Of a stretch of 7,006 nt of DNA, positions 1 to 6,650 are shown piece by piece. Each line of letters starts with the position of its first letter. Position 1 is the first letter of the stretch. Under the pieces are notes generated by a model. The model was not told the origin of the DNA, did no database searches, and saw only the letters and a list, made by a program, of their open reading frames with translations. The stretch comes from an uncultured Desulfovibrio sp. (GTDB lineage: Bacteria; Desulfobacterota; Desulfovibrionia; Desulfovibrionales; Desulfovibrionaceae), in NCBI GenBank assembly GCA_947177645.1, contig CAMWVJ010000057.1, positions 1 through 7,006 on the forward strand, in the 5' to 3' direction. A program made the translations under genes and the position numbers.

Positions 1-276
1 CACGTCGGCGGCGCGCGCAAAGGCCATGCTCGAGGCCGCGTCCACCGACTCGCCCACGGCGTGCCGCGCGAGGTCAAACCCCTTGAGGATCTCTTCGGCG
101 GCGGCGCGCACCGTGTCGGCGATGTCCCCGGCCGTGGCCGCGCCCCAGTCCGGCGAGGGAACGGTCTGGGCGGCTTCGGGCGCGCCCGGCGGCGGGGCCA
201 CATTGTCGGCGATGCCGCGCACGGAATTGCCGGAAAGACCGCCGTTCGCCACGGCGTCCGCGCGCACGTCAGCCAA
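1..276 (-). CDS. Unrecognised protein, 5' part of gene (runs off left edge)
   Basis: This frame stays open from the end of fliN to the window edge, giving 92 visible codons. Nearly every codon ends in G or C, as in the neighbouring real genes, which supports coding. I place the start at TTG 276-274, overlapping the fliN stop by 8 bases, because AAGGG (290-286) lies 9 bases upstream. GTG 267-265 is an alternative start but is poorly placed for that ribosome site. The visible protein begins MADVRADAV and is rich in Ala, Asp and Val. A Pro/Ala stretch around residues 27-43 is followed by a likely helical part with acidic and basic residues (about 50-85). I see no signal peptide or membrane segment, so it does not look like a standard FliO, although FliO or FliP would be a common neighbour here. 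Its overlap with fliN suggests co-expression with the flagellar genes. I assign no function. Confidence 0.6.
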   Translation of the reverse strand, partial: MADVRADAVANGGLSGNSVRGIADNVAPPPGAPEAAQTVPSPDWGAATAGDIADTVRAAAEEILKGFDLARHAVGESVDAASSMAFARAADV

Positions 277-865
277 GCTGCTTCACCCTTTCGATGGGGC
301 TGATGATGTCGGTGAGGCGCACGCCAAATTTCTCGTTGATGACCACGGCCTCGCCGCGCGCCACCAGCTTGCCGTTGACATAGACCTCCAGCGGTTCGCC
401 GGCGAGCTTGTTGAGCTCCACCACCGAGCCTTGGCCGAGCTGCAAAAGCTCGTTGATGAGCAGGCGCGTGCGCCCGAGCTCGGCCGACACATCCAGCGGG
501 ATGTCGAGGATGAAGTCCAGCTCGCGGTTGAGCTTGTTGTCGCGCGGCTGGCGCGACATCTCGGTCATGTCCTGAAAATGCGCGTCCTGCGCCTGGGAGC
601 TGAAGCTGCCCCCGCGGGGATTGGTGCCAGCGCCCGAGGCCGCGTTGCCAAAGGTGGCGGGGCCGCGCTCCTCCTCTTCCGCGGCGAGGGCGTCGGCCCA
701 CTGGGCCGCCAGGGCCTCGTCGTCCGCGCTGGCGCCGCCGGTGTCGTCCGGGGCGGCTGCCGCAGCGGCCGCGGCCGCTTCAAACGGGTCCGGCTGGTCC
801 GCGCCGTCGCCTTCAAGCTGGGCCGCCCACTGTGCGGCCAGGGCTTCCTGATCGTCCTGCGCCAT
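269..865 (-). CDS. fliN: Flagellar motor switch protein FliN
   Basis: FliN is a C-ring component of the flagellar switch. With FliM and FliG it sets rotation direction, and it helps dock export substrates on the cytoplasmic side of the basal body. The protein is 198 residues. The C-terminal part (about 115-195) is a typical SpoA/FliN domain: the stretch starting LDFILDIPLDVSAELGRT, then LLQLGQGSVVELNKLAGEPL, then the close VRLTDIISPIERVKQLG. The N-terminal 110 residues are an acidic, Ala-rich extension, making it longer than the E. coli protein (137 residues). The extension holds two copies of EALAAQWA (about 7-14 and 50-57) separated by a run of nine alanines. I chose ATG 865 because GAGGT (875-871) lies 5 bases upstream; a TTG at 871 overlaps that site. 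The gene begins 21 bases after fliL and is probably co-transcribed with it. FliM is not in the window. The FliN assignment is firm; any role for the extension is unknown. Confidence 0.93.
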   Translation of the reverse strand: MAQDDQEALAAQWAAQLEGDGADQPDPFEAAAAAAAAAPDDTGGASADDEALAAQWADALAAEEEERGPATFGNAASGAGTNPRGGSFSSQAQDAHFQDMTEMSRQPRDNKLNRELDFILDIPLDVSAELGRTRLLINELLQLGQGSVVELNKLAGEPLEVYVNGKLVARGEAVVINEKFGVRLTDIISPIERVKQLG

Positions 866-886
866 GTTCAACCTCGTCTACGGCTG

Positions 887-1504
887 CTATTCCACTACAA
901 AATCGGTAAGATAGACCCTGACGACCCTTTGCGCGCCGAGGATCTGGTTGAGCCTCGCCGCGATCTCCGCCTTGAGCAGCACCTTGCCGTCGGGCGTGGA
1001 GATGTCGCCATAGGACTTCCCGGCGAGGAGCATGATGACGGCATCGCGGATGCGCGCGCTGTTGGCCTTGAGTTCGGCGGAAACATCGGCGTTCACTTCC
1101 ACTTCCATGCCGAGCTTGAGATAGCGGCGCCCCCCCGGGTCGGAAAGGTTGACCGTCACCGGCGGCAGGGGCAGCACGAGGCCGCCGCTGCGCGGCAAAT
1201 CGCTCTGGCGCTCAATGCGCGCGCCCGGCGAGGGCTGGCCCGCCGTGCCCGGGGCTGCCGGGGCCGGAGCCTTGCCCGGCGCGCCCTGCGGCGCCTCGGC
1301 GCCGGCTTCAACAGGCGCCCCCGGAGCCTCGTCCACGGGCGTGCGCAGGAAGAGCCACCAGTACGCGCCGATGCCCGCGCCGCCGAGCGTCATCAGCAAT
1401 ATCGCCAAAATAATGACCAGACGCTTGAGGCGCGATTTCTTGCGCGGCTTTTCCGCCTGCCCCTCGGGCAGGGCCGCTTCCTTGTCTTTGTCCTTGGCCG
1501 CCAT
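887..1504 (-). CDS. fliL: Flagellar basal body-associated protein FliL
   Basis: FliL is a single-pass inner-membrane protein that surrounds or supports the MotA/MotB stators at the flagellar motor and influences torque and swimming or swarming. The 205-residue product shows the family layout. A short charged cytoplasmic tail (1-28, many Lys/Arg) is followed by one hydrophobic segment (about 29-53, RLVIILAILLMTLGG onward). Next comes a Pro/Ala/Gly-rich linker (about 55-105), then a periplasmic FliL domain (about 110-205) that ends in the characteristic VVRVYLTDFVVE. The positive residues before the membrane segment fit an N-in orientation. ATG 1504 is preceded by AGAGGA (1515-1510) at 5 bases. 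Pairing with fliN directly downstream supports the call. A 66-base gap separates it from yggS upstream; I see no convincing promoter or terminator there, so read-through from era-yggS is possible. Confidence 0.93.
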   Translation of the reverse strand: MAAKDKDKEAALPEGQAEKPRKKSRLKRLVIILAILLMTLGGAGIGAYWWLFLRTPVDEAPGAPVEAGAEAPQGAPGKAPAPAAPGTAGQPSPGARIERQSDLPRSGGLVLPLPPVTVNLSDPGGRRYLKLGMEVEVNADVSAELKANSARIRDAVIMLLAGKSYGDISTPDGKVLLKAEIAARLNQILGAQRVVRVYLTDFVVE

Positions 1505-1570
1505 GTATATCCTCTCCGGGCAAACTTCGGGCGGAGCGCAGGGCGCCCCGCACAGTCGTTCATGCAGCCA

Positions 1571-2302
1571 TCATGCCACGGGCGCGGGCGCCTTCAGGGG
1601 CCGCGGCCCGAAAATATCCGTGCCGATGCGCACGATGGTGGCGCCCTCGGCCACCGCCGCCGCAAAATCACCGCTCATGCCCATGGAGAGCTCGGGCATG
1701 GCGATGCCGAGGCGCGAGCGCAGGTCCTCGCCGAGCCGCCTCAGGCGCGCGAAATACGGGCGCGCCGCCTCGCCCGCGTCAAACACCGGCGGCAGGCACA
1801 TGAGCCCGCGCAGCTCGAGGTGCGGGCAGGCGGCGAGCACATGCGCGCCCAAGGCCTGGGCCGCCTCGGGCATGACGCCGGCCTTCTGCGGCTCGGCGCC
1901 GATATTGATCTCCATGAGCACCGGCTGGAGCTGGCCCGTTACAGCCAGGCGCCGCTCCAGCGCATCGGCCAGCTTGACCGAGTCGAGCGTGTGGATGAGC
2001 ACGAAGGCCCCGGCCACCTGCGCGGCCTTGCGGCTTTGCACATGGCCGATCATGTGCCAGCGGATGCGCGCCGCCACCGGGTCGTCCGCGAGCTCGGCCC
2101 GCTTTTCCAGCGCCTCCTGGACGTAGTTCTCGCCAAAATCCCGCTGGCCGGCCGCGGCCACGGCCGCGATGTCCGAAGCGGGATGGAACTTGGACACGGC
2201 CACGAGCAGCACGTCTTCCGGCCGGCGGCCATTGTCGCGGCAGGCCCGGGCCAGGCTCTCGCGCACCTTGAACAGGCGCCCGGCGAGGTCCTCCGGGGTC
2301 AT
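1571..2302 (-). CDS. yggS: YggS/PROSC-family pyridoxal 5'-phosphate homeostasis protein
   Basis: This is a member of the single-domain, alanine-racemase-fold PLP-binding family (E. coli YggS, human PLPBP). Members bind PLP and buffer vitamin B6 and amino-acid pools, and they have no established enzymatic reaction. The protein is 243 residues, close to the family's usual length. The PLP lysine is K38 in [10 protein letters not shown]. Other family marks are [36 protein letters not shown] and the C-terminal pair LSMGMSGDF and [11 protein letters not shown] (about 205-233), which line the phosphate site. The start ATG (2302-2300) overlaps the era stop as ATGA, and GGGAG lies 6 bases upstream inside era, so its translation is probably coupled to era. 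In many bacteria yggS sits near yggT or cell-division genes; here its neighbours are era and fliL. Family membership is secure; the physiological role is known only in outline. Confidence 0.93.
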   Translation of the reverse strand: MTPEDLAGRLFKVRESLARACRDNGRRPEDVLLVAVSKFHPASDIAAVAAAGQRDFGENYVQEALEKRAELADDPVAARIRWHMIGHVQSRKAAQVAGAFVLIHTLDSVKLADALERRLAVTGQLQPVLMEINIGAEPQKAGVMPEAAQALGAHVLAACPHLELRGLMCLPPVFDAGEAARPYFARLRRLGEDLRSRLGIAMPELSMGMSGDFAAAVAEGATIVRIGTDIFGPRPLKAPAPVA

Positions 2303-3246
2303 TCCCCGCTCCCGCCGGAGGACTGCTCAAGCTCGCGCAAAAAGGCCGCGTCTTCCGTCCAGTTTTCGCGCACCTTCACCCAGAGCTCAAGGTGCACCTT
2401 GCCGTCTATGAGCTCGGCGATCTCCTTGCGGGCCTCGCTGCCGATCTTCTTGATGCCCGCGCCGCCCTTGCCGATGACCATGGACTTGTACGTCGGCCGC
2501 GCCACATAAATGACGGCGTGGATGACCGTGAGGCCGCGCTCCGGGTCTTCCTGCCAGCTTTCCACCTCCACGGCCACGCCGTAGGGCACTTCCTGGTGCA
2601 GGTAGAGGAAGAGCTTTTCGCGGATGATCTCCGCGGCCATGAAGCGCAGGGGCGCCGTGGAGATCTGGTCTTCGGGGAACTGCGCCGGCCCCACGGGCAG
2701 CTTGGACTCGATGAGCTCCCGAAGTTCCACGAGGCCATCGCCGTTCTGCGCGGACACCGGGAAGATCTCGGCGCGCGGCCACAGCTCGTGCGCCCGCGTG
2801 AGCAGGGGCAGCATGCGGCTCTTGTCGCCAAACACGTCCACCTTGTTGGGCACCACGATGGTGGGCCGCTCTTCCTCGGCGATGGCCTGCCCCAGCGCAC
2901 CGAGGTCGCGGTCGAGATATTCGGGGTGGCGGATATAGAGGTGCGCGTCCAGCACGAGCAGGATGACATTGGCCTGGTTAAGGCTCTGCCACACCGCCTG
3001 GATCATGGACTTGCTCAGGTGCCCGCGCAGCTGCGCCACGCCGGGCGTATCCATGAAGATGATCTGCGCGCGGGAGTCGGTGAAGATGCCCACGATCTGG
3101 TTGCGCGTGGTCTGCGGCTTGGGCGTGACGATGGTCACTTTCTGGCCCAGAAGCGCGTTGAGCAGGGTGGACTTGCCGGCATTGGGGGGGCCGGCGATGG
3201 CCACCCAGCCGCAGCGGAACCCGGGGGTGTTTTCTGCTTCGCTCAT
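2299..3246 (-). CDS. era: GTPase Era (30S ribosome assembly)
   Basis: Era is an essential GTPase that binds the 3' end of 16S rRNA through its KH domain and promotes 30S subunit maturation. The 315-residue protein (E. coli: 301) has all the expected elements: G1 GPPNAGKST (19-27), G2 threonines in PKPQTTRNQ (42-50), G3 DTPG (66-69), G4 NKVD (134-137) and G5 SA (165-166). The C-terminal KH domain (about 220-300) has its GKGG loop at 259-262 and the conserved run [14 protein letters not shown] start at ATG 3246 (MSEAE) because AGGAGA (3258-3253) is well placed. The frame extends upstream to an ATG at 3285, but that would cross the ribosome site and the promoter candidate. The Ser/Gly/Glu tail after residue 305 is probably unstructured. 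The gene follows a 160-base gap after pgk that holds a hairpin and a weak promoter candidate, so it may head its own unit with yggS. Confidence 0.97.
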   Translation of the reverse strand: MSEAENTPGFRCGWVAIAGPPNAGKSTLLNALLGQKVTIVTPKPQTTRNQIVGIFTDSRAQIIFMDTPGVAQLRGHLSKSMIQAVWQSLNQANVILLVLDAHLYIRHPEYLDRDLGALGQAIAEEERPTIVVPNKVDVFGDKSRMLPLLTRAHELWPRAEIFPVSAQNGDGLVELRELIESKLPVGPAQFPEDQISTAPLRFMAAEIIREKLFLYLHQEVPYGVAVEVESWQEDPERGLTVIHAVIYVARPTYKSMVIGKGGAGIKKIGSEARKEIAELIDGKVHLELWVKVRENWTEDAAFLRELEQSSGGSGE

Positions 3247-3247
3247 C

Positions 3248-3276
3248 GTTTCTCTCCTGAAACCGGCGTGGCGCCG
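3248..3276 (-). promoter_or_regulatory. era leader: two abutting hairpins, Shine-Dalgarno in the second loop
   Basis: Read on the minus strand, the first hairpin is CGGCG-CCA-CGCCG (3276-3264). The next base begins the second, GTTTC-AGGAGA-GAAAC (3263-3248), whose six-base loop is the Shine-Dalgarno sequence. One base (G, 3247) separates the second stem from the era ATG. Both stems are perfect at 5 bp. The pairing is seen directly in the sequence; any effect on era translation is inference. Stems this short can arise by chance, and the second is AU-rich, so it would be only weakly stable alone unless stacked on the first. Confidence 0.4.
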
Positions 3277-3283
3277 ATTCCCC

Positions 3284-3312
3284 ATGAGAGCATGTTTAGA
3301 GTTTTTTTACAA
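3284..3312 (-). promoter_or_regulatory. Possible sigma-70 promoter for era-yggS
   Basis: On the minus strand TTGTAA (3312-3307) and TCTCAT (3289-3284) are separated by exactly 17 bases. Each matches 4 of 6 consensus positions, and an A-rich stretch lies in the spacer. A start about 7 bases on would fall near 3277, at the foot of the first era leader hairpin. The placement is attractive: after the pgk hairpin and in the only AT-rich patch of the gap. The matches are weak, so this is a candidate only. Confidence 0.3.
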
Positions 3313-3348
3313 TGGCGGCGCGAGCCCGCCCCACGCCACAGATATGAG

Positions 3349-3382
3349 CCCCTGCCCGCCCGCGGAAACGGACAGGCAGGGG
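3349..3382 (-). terminator. Strong hairpin after pgk, terminator-like but no U-tract
   Basis: In minus-strand RNA, CCCCTGCCTGTCCG (3382-3369) pairs over all 14 positions with CGGGCGGGCAGGGG (3362-3349), including two G-U pairs, around a six-base loop TTTCCG. It starts 24 bases after the pgk stop. In plus-strand RNA the same two positions become A-C mismatches, so the structure is stronger in the direction of pgk transcription. The following bases (CTCATATCTGTGG) are not U-rich. It could be an atypical terminator, a pause site for Rho, or a 3' end that protects the rpe-tkt-pgk message. Confidence 0.45.
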
Positions 3383-3406
3383 AAAAGGCACGACTGTGGC
3401 AAAAGC

Positions 3407-4582
3407 CTAGCCGGCGGCGCGGGCTTCCAGCGCGGCCACCGAGGGCAGCACCTTGCCCTCGAGCAGTTCCAGCGAGGCGCCGCCGCCCGTGGAGATGTAG
3501 CCCATCTTGTCGGCGAGGCCGTAGCCCTCCACGGCGGCCACGGAGTCGCCGCCGCCCACCACCACGAAGGCCTTGCTCTTGGCAAGCGCCTCGGCCAGAG
3601 CCTTGGTGCCCGCGCCGAAAGGCTCGGTCTCGAAGGCGCCCACCGGGCCGTTCCAGACCACCGTGGCGGCCTTGTCGAGGATGCTTTCGTAGAGCGCCAC
3701 GGTCTTGGGGCCGATGTCGAGGATCATCTCGTCCGCGGGCACGTCGTCCACGGAATGCACCGTGGCCTTCTGCCCGGGCTCCAGCGCCTTGGCCGTCACC
3801 ACGTCCACGGGCAGGGGGAGCTGCTTGCCCTGGGCCTTGGCGTTCTCCATGATCTTTTTCGCTTCCGGGATGAGGTCGGGCTCGTAGAGCGAGGCGCCCA
3901 CGTTGTAGCCCGCCGCCGCCAGGAAGGTGTTGGCGATGCCGCCGCCCACGATGAGGCTGTCCACCTTGGCGAGCAGGTTGTCCAGCAGGCCCAGCTTGGT
4001 GGACACCTTGGAGCCGCCGATGACCGCCACCAGCGGCCGCGCGGGCTTGTCGAGCACCTTGGCGAAGGCGGAAAGCTCCGCCTCCATGAGCGGGCCGGCG
4101 CAAGCCACGGCGGCCTCGCGCACGGCGCCCTCGGTGGAGGAATGCGCCCTGTGGGCCGCGCCGAAGGCGTCCATCACATAGATGTCGCCGAGCGAGGCGA
4201 GCTTTTTCGCCAGCGCGGGGTCGTTCTTTTTCTCGCCCTTGAAGAAGCGGATGTTCTCGACGAGGACGACCTCGCCGGGCTCGGCCTTGGCCGCGTCGGG
4301 CGAAACGGCGATGCGCACGGGCTTGCCGAGGAGCTTGCCGAGATGCGCGGCCACGGGCTTGAGCGAGAACTTCTCCTCAAACTCGCCCTCGGTGGGGCGC
4401 CCGAGGTGCGAAAGCACGATGACGCCGGCGCCCTTGTCCAGCGCCATCTTGATGGTGGGCAGCGCCGCGCGGATGCGCTTGTCGTTGCTGATGACGCCAT
4501 CCTTCATGGGCACGTTGAGGTCCTCACGGATGACCACGGTCTTGCCCTTGCAGTCCACATCGCGCAGTGACTTGACGGACAT
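3407..4582 (-). CDS. pgk: Phosphoglycerate kinase
   Basis: Pgk interconverts 1,3-bisphosphoglycerate plus ADP and 3-phosphoglycerate plus ATP in the cytosol, serving glycolysis and gluconeogenesis. The 391-residue protein (E. coli: 387) is full length and E. coli-like throughout. The N-terminal substrate domain has REDLNVP (19-25), the RIRAALPTI helix, HLGRP (59-63), ENIRFFKGEKKND and DAFGAAHRAHSSTEG. The C-terminal nucleotide domain has GGSKVSTKLGLL, IVGGGIANTFLAA, WNGPVGAFE (310-318), GGGDS (343-347) and STGGGASLELLEGKVLPSV near the end. ATG 4582 is preceded by a perfect AAGGAGG (4593-4587) at 4 bases. The frame is open far upstream into tkt, but that extension is noise. It lies 50 bases after tkt with no terminator between them, so rpe, tkt and pgk are probably one transcript, closed by the hairpin downstream. 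Confidence 0.98.
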   Translation of the reverse strand: MSVKSLRDVDCKGKTVVIREDLNVPMKDGVISNDKRIRAALPTIKMALDKGAGVIVLSHLGRPTEGEFEEKFSLKPVAAHLGKLLGKPVRIAVSPDAAKAEPGEVVLVENIRFFKGEKKNDPALAKKLASLGDIYVMDAFGAAHRAHSSTEGAVREAAVACAGPLMEAELSAFAKVLDKPARPLVAVIGGSKVSTKLGLLDNLLAKVDSLIVGGGIANTFLAAAGYNVGASLYEPDLIPEAKKIMENAKAQGKQLPLPVDVVTAKALEPGQKATVHSVDDVPADEMILDIGPKTVALYESILDKAATVVWNGPVGAFETEPFGAGTKALAEALAKSKAFVVVGGGDSVAAVEGYGLADKMGYISTGGGASLELLEGKVLPSVAALEARAAG

Positions 4583-4632
4583 GATGCCTCCTTGACGTTT
4601 ATGCGGAAAAAATCTGCCGAAAAACCGATGCC

Positions 4633-6648
4633 TCAGCGGGCCTTGACGCCGTGGCGCGCGAGCAGGTCGAGCGCCCGCGCCACCACGTTGTCGGCCGTGA
4701 AGCCGAAACGCTCGAACAACACCGAGCCCGGCGCGGACATGCCAAAACCCTTCATGCCGATGATCTCGCCGTCGAGGCCCACATAGGCGGGCCACCAGCC
4801 GGGCGAGGCGGCCTCCACGGCCATGCGGCAGCGCACGCCGCTCGGCAGCACGCTCTCGCGCCAGGCCTCGTCCTGCGCGTCGAACACCTCGGCGCAGGGC
4901 ATGGAGACCACGCGCACCCGGTAGCCCCGGGCATTGAGCGTCACCGCCGCTTCCACGGCAAGCGAGGTTTCCGAGCCGGTGGCCATGAGCAGCAGCTCCG
5001 GCTCGCCCGCACAGTCGCGAAGCACATAGCCGCCCCGGGCGATGGCCTTGACCTGCGCCTCGTCCCGCGGGATCTGCGGCAGCTTCTGGCGCGACAGCGC
5101 AAGGCAGGTGGGCGTTGTGGCGCATTCCAGCGCCGAGCGCCAGGCAACGGCGGTCTCCACATCGTCACACGGGCGCCAGACATGGAGATTGGGCACCATG
5201 CGCAGGGTGGGGATCTGCTCCACGGGCTGGTGCGTGGCACCGTCCTCGCCCACGCCGATGGAATCGTGCGTCAGGACCCAGATGACGCGCAGGCCCATGA
5301 TGGCCGAAAGGCGCAGGGCGTTGCGCGCCTGGTCGGAAAAGGCCATGAAGGTGCCGGCGTAGGGGATGAAGCCGCCGTGCAGGGCGAGGCCGTTCATGAT
5401 GGCGCCCATGCCGAATTCACGCACGCCGTAATAGAGGTAGTTGCCGCAATAGGTGGCCGTGTCGAGGGCGGCCGAGGCCTTGGTCTGCGTGCCCACGGAG
5501 CCGGAAAGGTCGGCCGAGCCGCCGATGAGCTCGGGCAGCGCCGGCACCAGCACCTCCAGCGCCTTGCGCGAGGCCACGCGCGTGGCTTCGGGGGCGTCCG
5601 CGGCCTGCGCGGCCGCCATGAGCCGCGCCGACACAGCCGGCCAGTCCGCCGGGAGCTCGCCCTTCATGCGGCGCAGAAATTCCGCCGCCAGCTCCGGGTC
5701 GGCCTTGCGGTAAGCCGCGAAGGTCTCGTCCCAGGCGGCTTCGAGGGCGCGGCCCTCCTCCCGCGCGTCCCAGGCGGCGCGGATGTCGTCCGGGACCTCG
5801 AACGGCGCGGCGGTCCAGCCGAGGGCGCGCTTGGTGGCCTCGGCGGCGTCGGCGCCCAGGGGCGCGCCGTGGCTCGCCGCCGAATCCTTCTTGGGCGAAC
5901 CGAAGCCGATATGCGTATGACAGATGATGAGCGCCGGCCGGTGCTGATCCGCCCGGGCGGCGGCCAGCGCCGCATCCAGCGCCGCGCTGTCATGCCCGTC
6001 CACCGGGCCGATGACCTGCCAGCCGTAAGCCGCGTAACGCTGGCCCACATTTTCGCAGAACCAGGCGTCCACCTTGCCGTCGATGGAGACGCCGTTGGCG
6101 TCAAAGAGCACCGTGAGCTTGCCGAGGCCCCAGGCCGCCGCCAGGGCGCAGGCCTCGTGCGAGACGCCCTCCATGAGGCAGCCCTCGCCGCAGAAGGCGT
6201 AGGTGCGGTGATCGACGATGGTGTATTCGGGGGTATTGAACTGTGCGGCCAGCATGGCCTCGGCGAGCGCCATGCCCACGGCCGAGGCGATGCCCTGCCC
6301 GAGCGGGCCTGTGGTCATCTCCACGCCGGGCGTGAGCCCGCGCTCGGGGTGGCCGGGCGTGGCCGAGCCCCATTGGCGGAAATTTTTGATCTCCTCCATG
6401 GGGAGGTCATAGCCCGTGAGGTTGAGCACGGCATAGAGCAACATGGAGGCGTGCCCGTTGGAGAGCACGAAGCGGTCGCGGTCGGGCCAGGCCGGGTCGG
6501 CGGGATTGTGCCGGAAGCCGTGCCGCCAGAGGGCTTCGGCCATGTCGGCCATGCCCAGGGGCGCGCCGGGATGCCCGGATTTGGCCTTTTCGATGGCGTC
6601 GATGGCGAGGGCGCGGATGGCATTGGCGCAGTCTCGGCGGCTCGGCAT
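4633..6648 (-). CDS. tkt: Transketolase
   Basis: Transketolase moves two-carbon ketol units between sugar phosphates using thiamine diphosphate, linking the pentose phosphate pathway and glycolysis. The 671-residue protein aligns with E. coli TktA (663) almost without offset from my memory of that sequence. It has SGHPGAP with H26, SNGHASMLL, GHPERGLTPGVEMTTGPLGQG, the cofactor motif starting at 154 and ending at N185 (FDANGVSIDG), and SHGAPLG. It also has the catalytic glutamate E411 in YGVREFGM and the pyrimidine-domain signature THDSIGVGEDGATHQPVEQ. The C-terminal domain runs from about 540 to the end. An oddity is that the cofactor motif reads GEG (154-156) where the family has GDG; the Asp normally binds the metal. 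I chose ATG 6648 (MPSRRD) because AGAAGGA (6663-6657) lies 8 bases upstream and the product matches the E. coli N-terminus. ATG 6654, which overlaps the rpe stop, is only 2 bases from that site. Confidence 0.97.
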   Translation of the reverse strand: MPSRRDCANAIRALAIDAIEKAKSGHPGAPLGMADMAEALWRHGFRHNPADPAWPDRDRFVLSNGHASMLLYAVLNLTGYDLPMEEIKNFRQWGSATPGHPERGLTPGVEMTTGPLGQGIASAVGMALAEAMLAAQFNTPEYTIVDHRTYAFCGEGCLMEGVSHEACALAAAWGLGKLTVLFDANGVSIDGKVDAWFCENVGQRYAAYGWQVIGPVDGHDSAALDAALAAARADQHRPALIICHTHIGFGSPKKDSAASHGAPLGADAAEATKRALGWTAAPFEVPDDIRAAWDAREEGRALEAAWDETFAAYRKADPELAAEFLRRMKGELPADWPAVSARLMAAAQAADAPEATRVASRKALEVLVPALPELIGGSADLSGSVGTQTKASAALDTATYCGNYLYYGVREFGMGAIMNGLALHGGFIPYAGTFMAFSDQARNALRLSAIMGLRVIWVLTHDSIGVGEDGATHQPVEQIPTLRMVPNLHVWRPCDDVETAVAWRSALECATTPTCLALSRQKLPQIPRDEAQVKAIARGGYVLRDCAGEPELLLMATGSETSLAVEAAVTLNARGYRVRVVSMPCAEVFDAQDEAWRESVLPSGVRCRMAVEAASPGWWPAYVGLDGEIIGMKGFGMSAPGSVLFERFGFTADNVVARALDLLARHGVKAR

Positions 6649-6650
6649 GG

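Noticed and set aside
1505..1570. Terminator or flagellar-type promoter between yggS and fliL
   Set aside because: There is a GC-rich inverted repeat (GCGGGGCGCCCTGC on the minus strand) but it has almost no loop and no T-run. I found no convincing sigma-54 or sigma-28 elements.
26..2509. 827-codon open frame on the plus strand across fliN, fliL, yggS and era
   Set aside because: It is antisense to four well-recognised genes, crosses their boundaries, shows no known domain and has an Arg/His-rich composition typical of shadows in GC-rich DNA.
3302..3308. Seven T on the plus strand as a terminator U-tract
   Set aside because: No plus-strand gene lies upstream of it and no stem directly precedes it; the nearest hairpin is about 25 bases away.
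2392..4570. Two long plus-strand open frames (2392-3852 and 2963-4570) opposite era and pgk
   Set aside because: They span the era-pgk gap and mirror both genes, with low-complexity Arg/His/Gly protein and no recognisable family.
4583..4634. GAGGCATC (minus strand) occurs twice, at the tkt stop and at the pgk ribosome site
   Set aside because: An 8-base direct repeat 44 bases apart, partly explained by the stop codon and the Shine-Dalgarno, is within chance.
3407..5125. 572-residue version of Pgk extending into tkt
   Set aside because: The extension is out of frame with transketolase and low in complexity. Pgk homology begins exactly at MSVKSL after a perfect Shine-Dalgarno.
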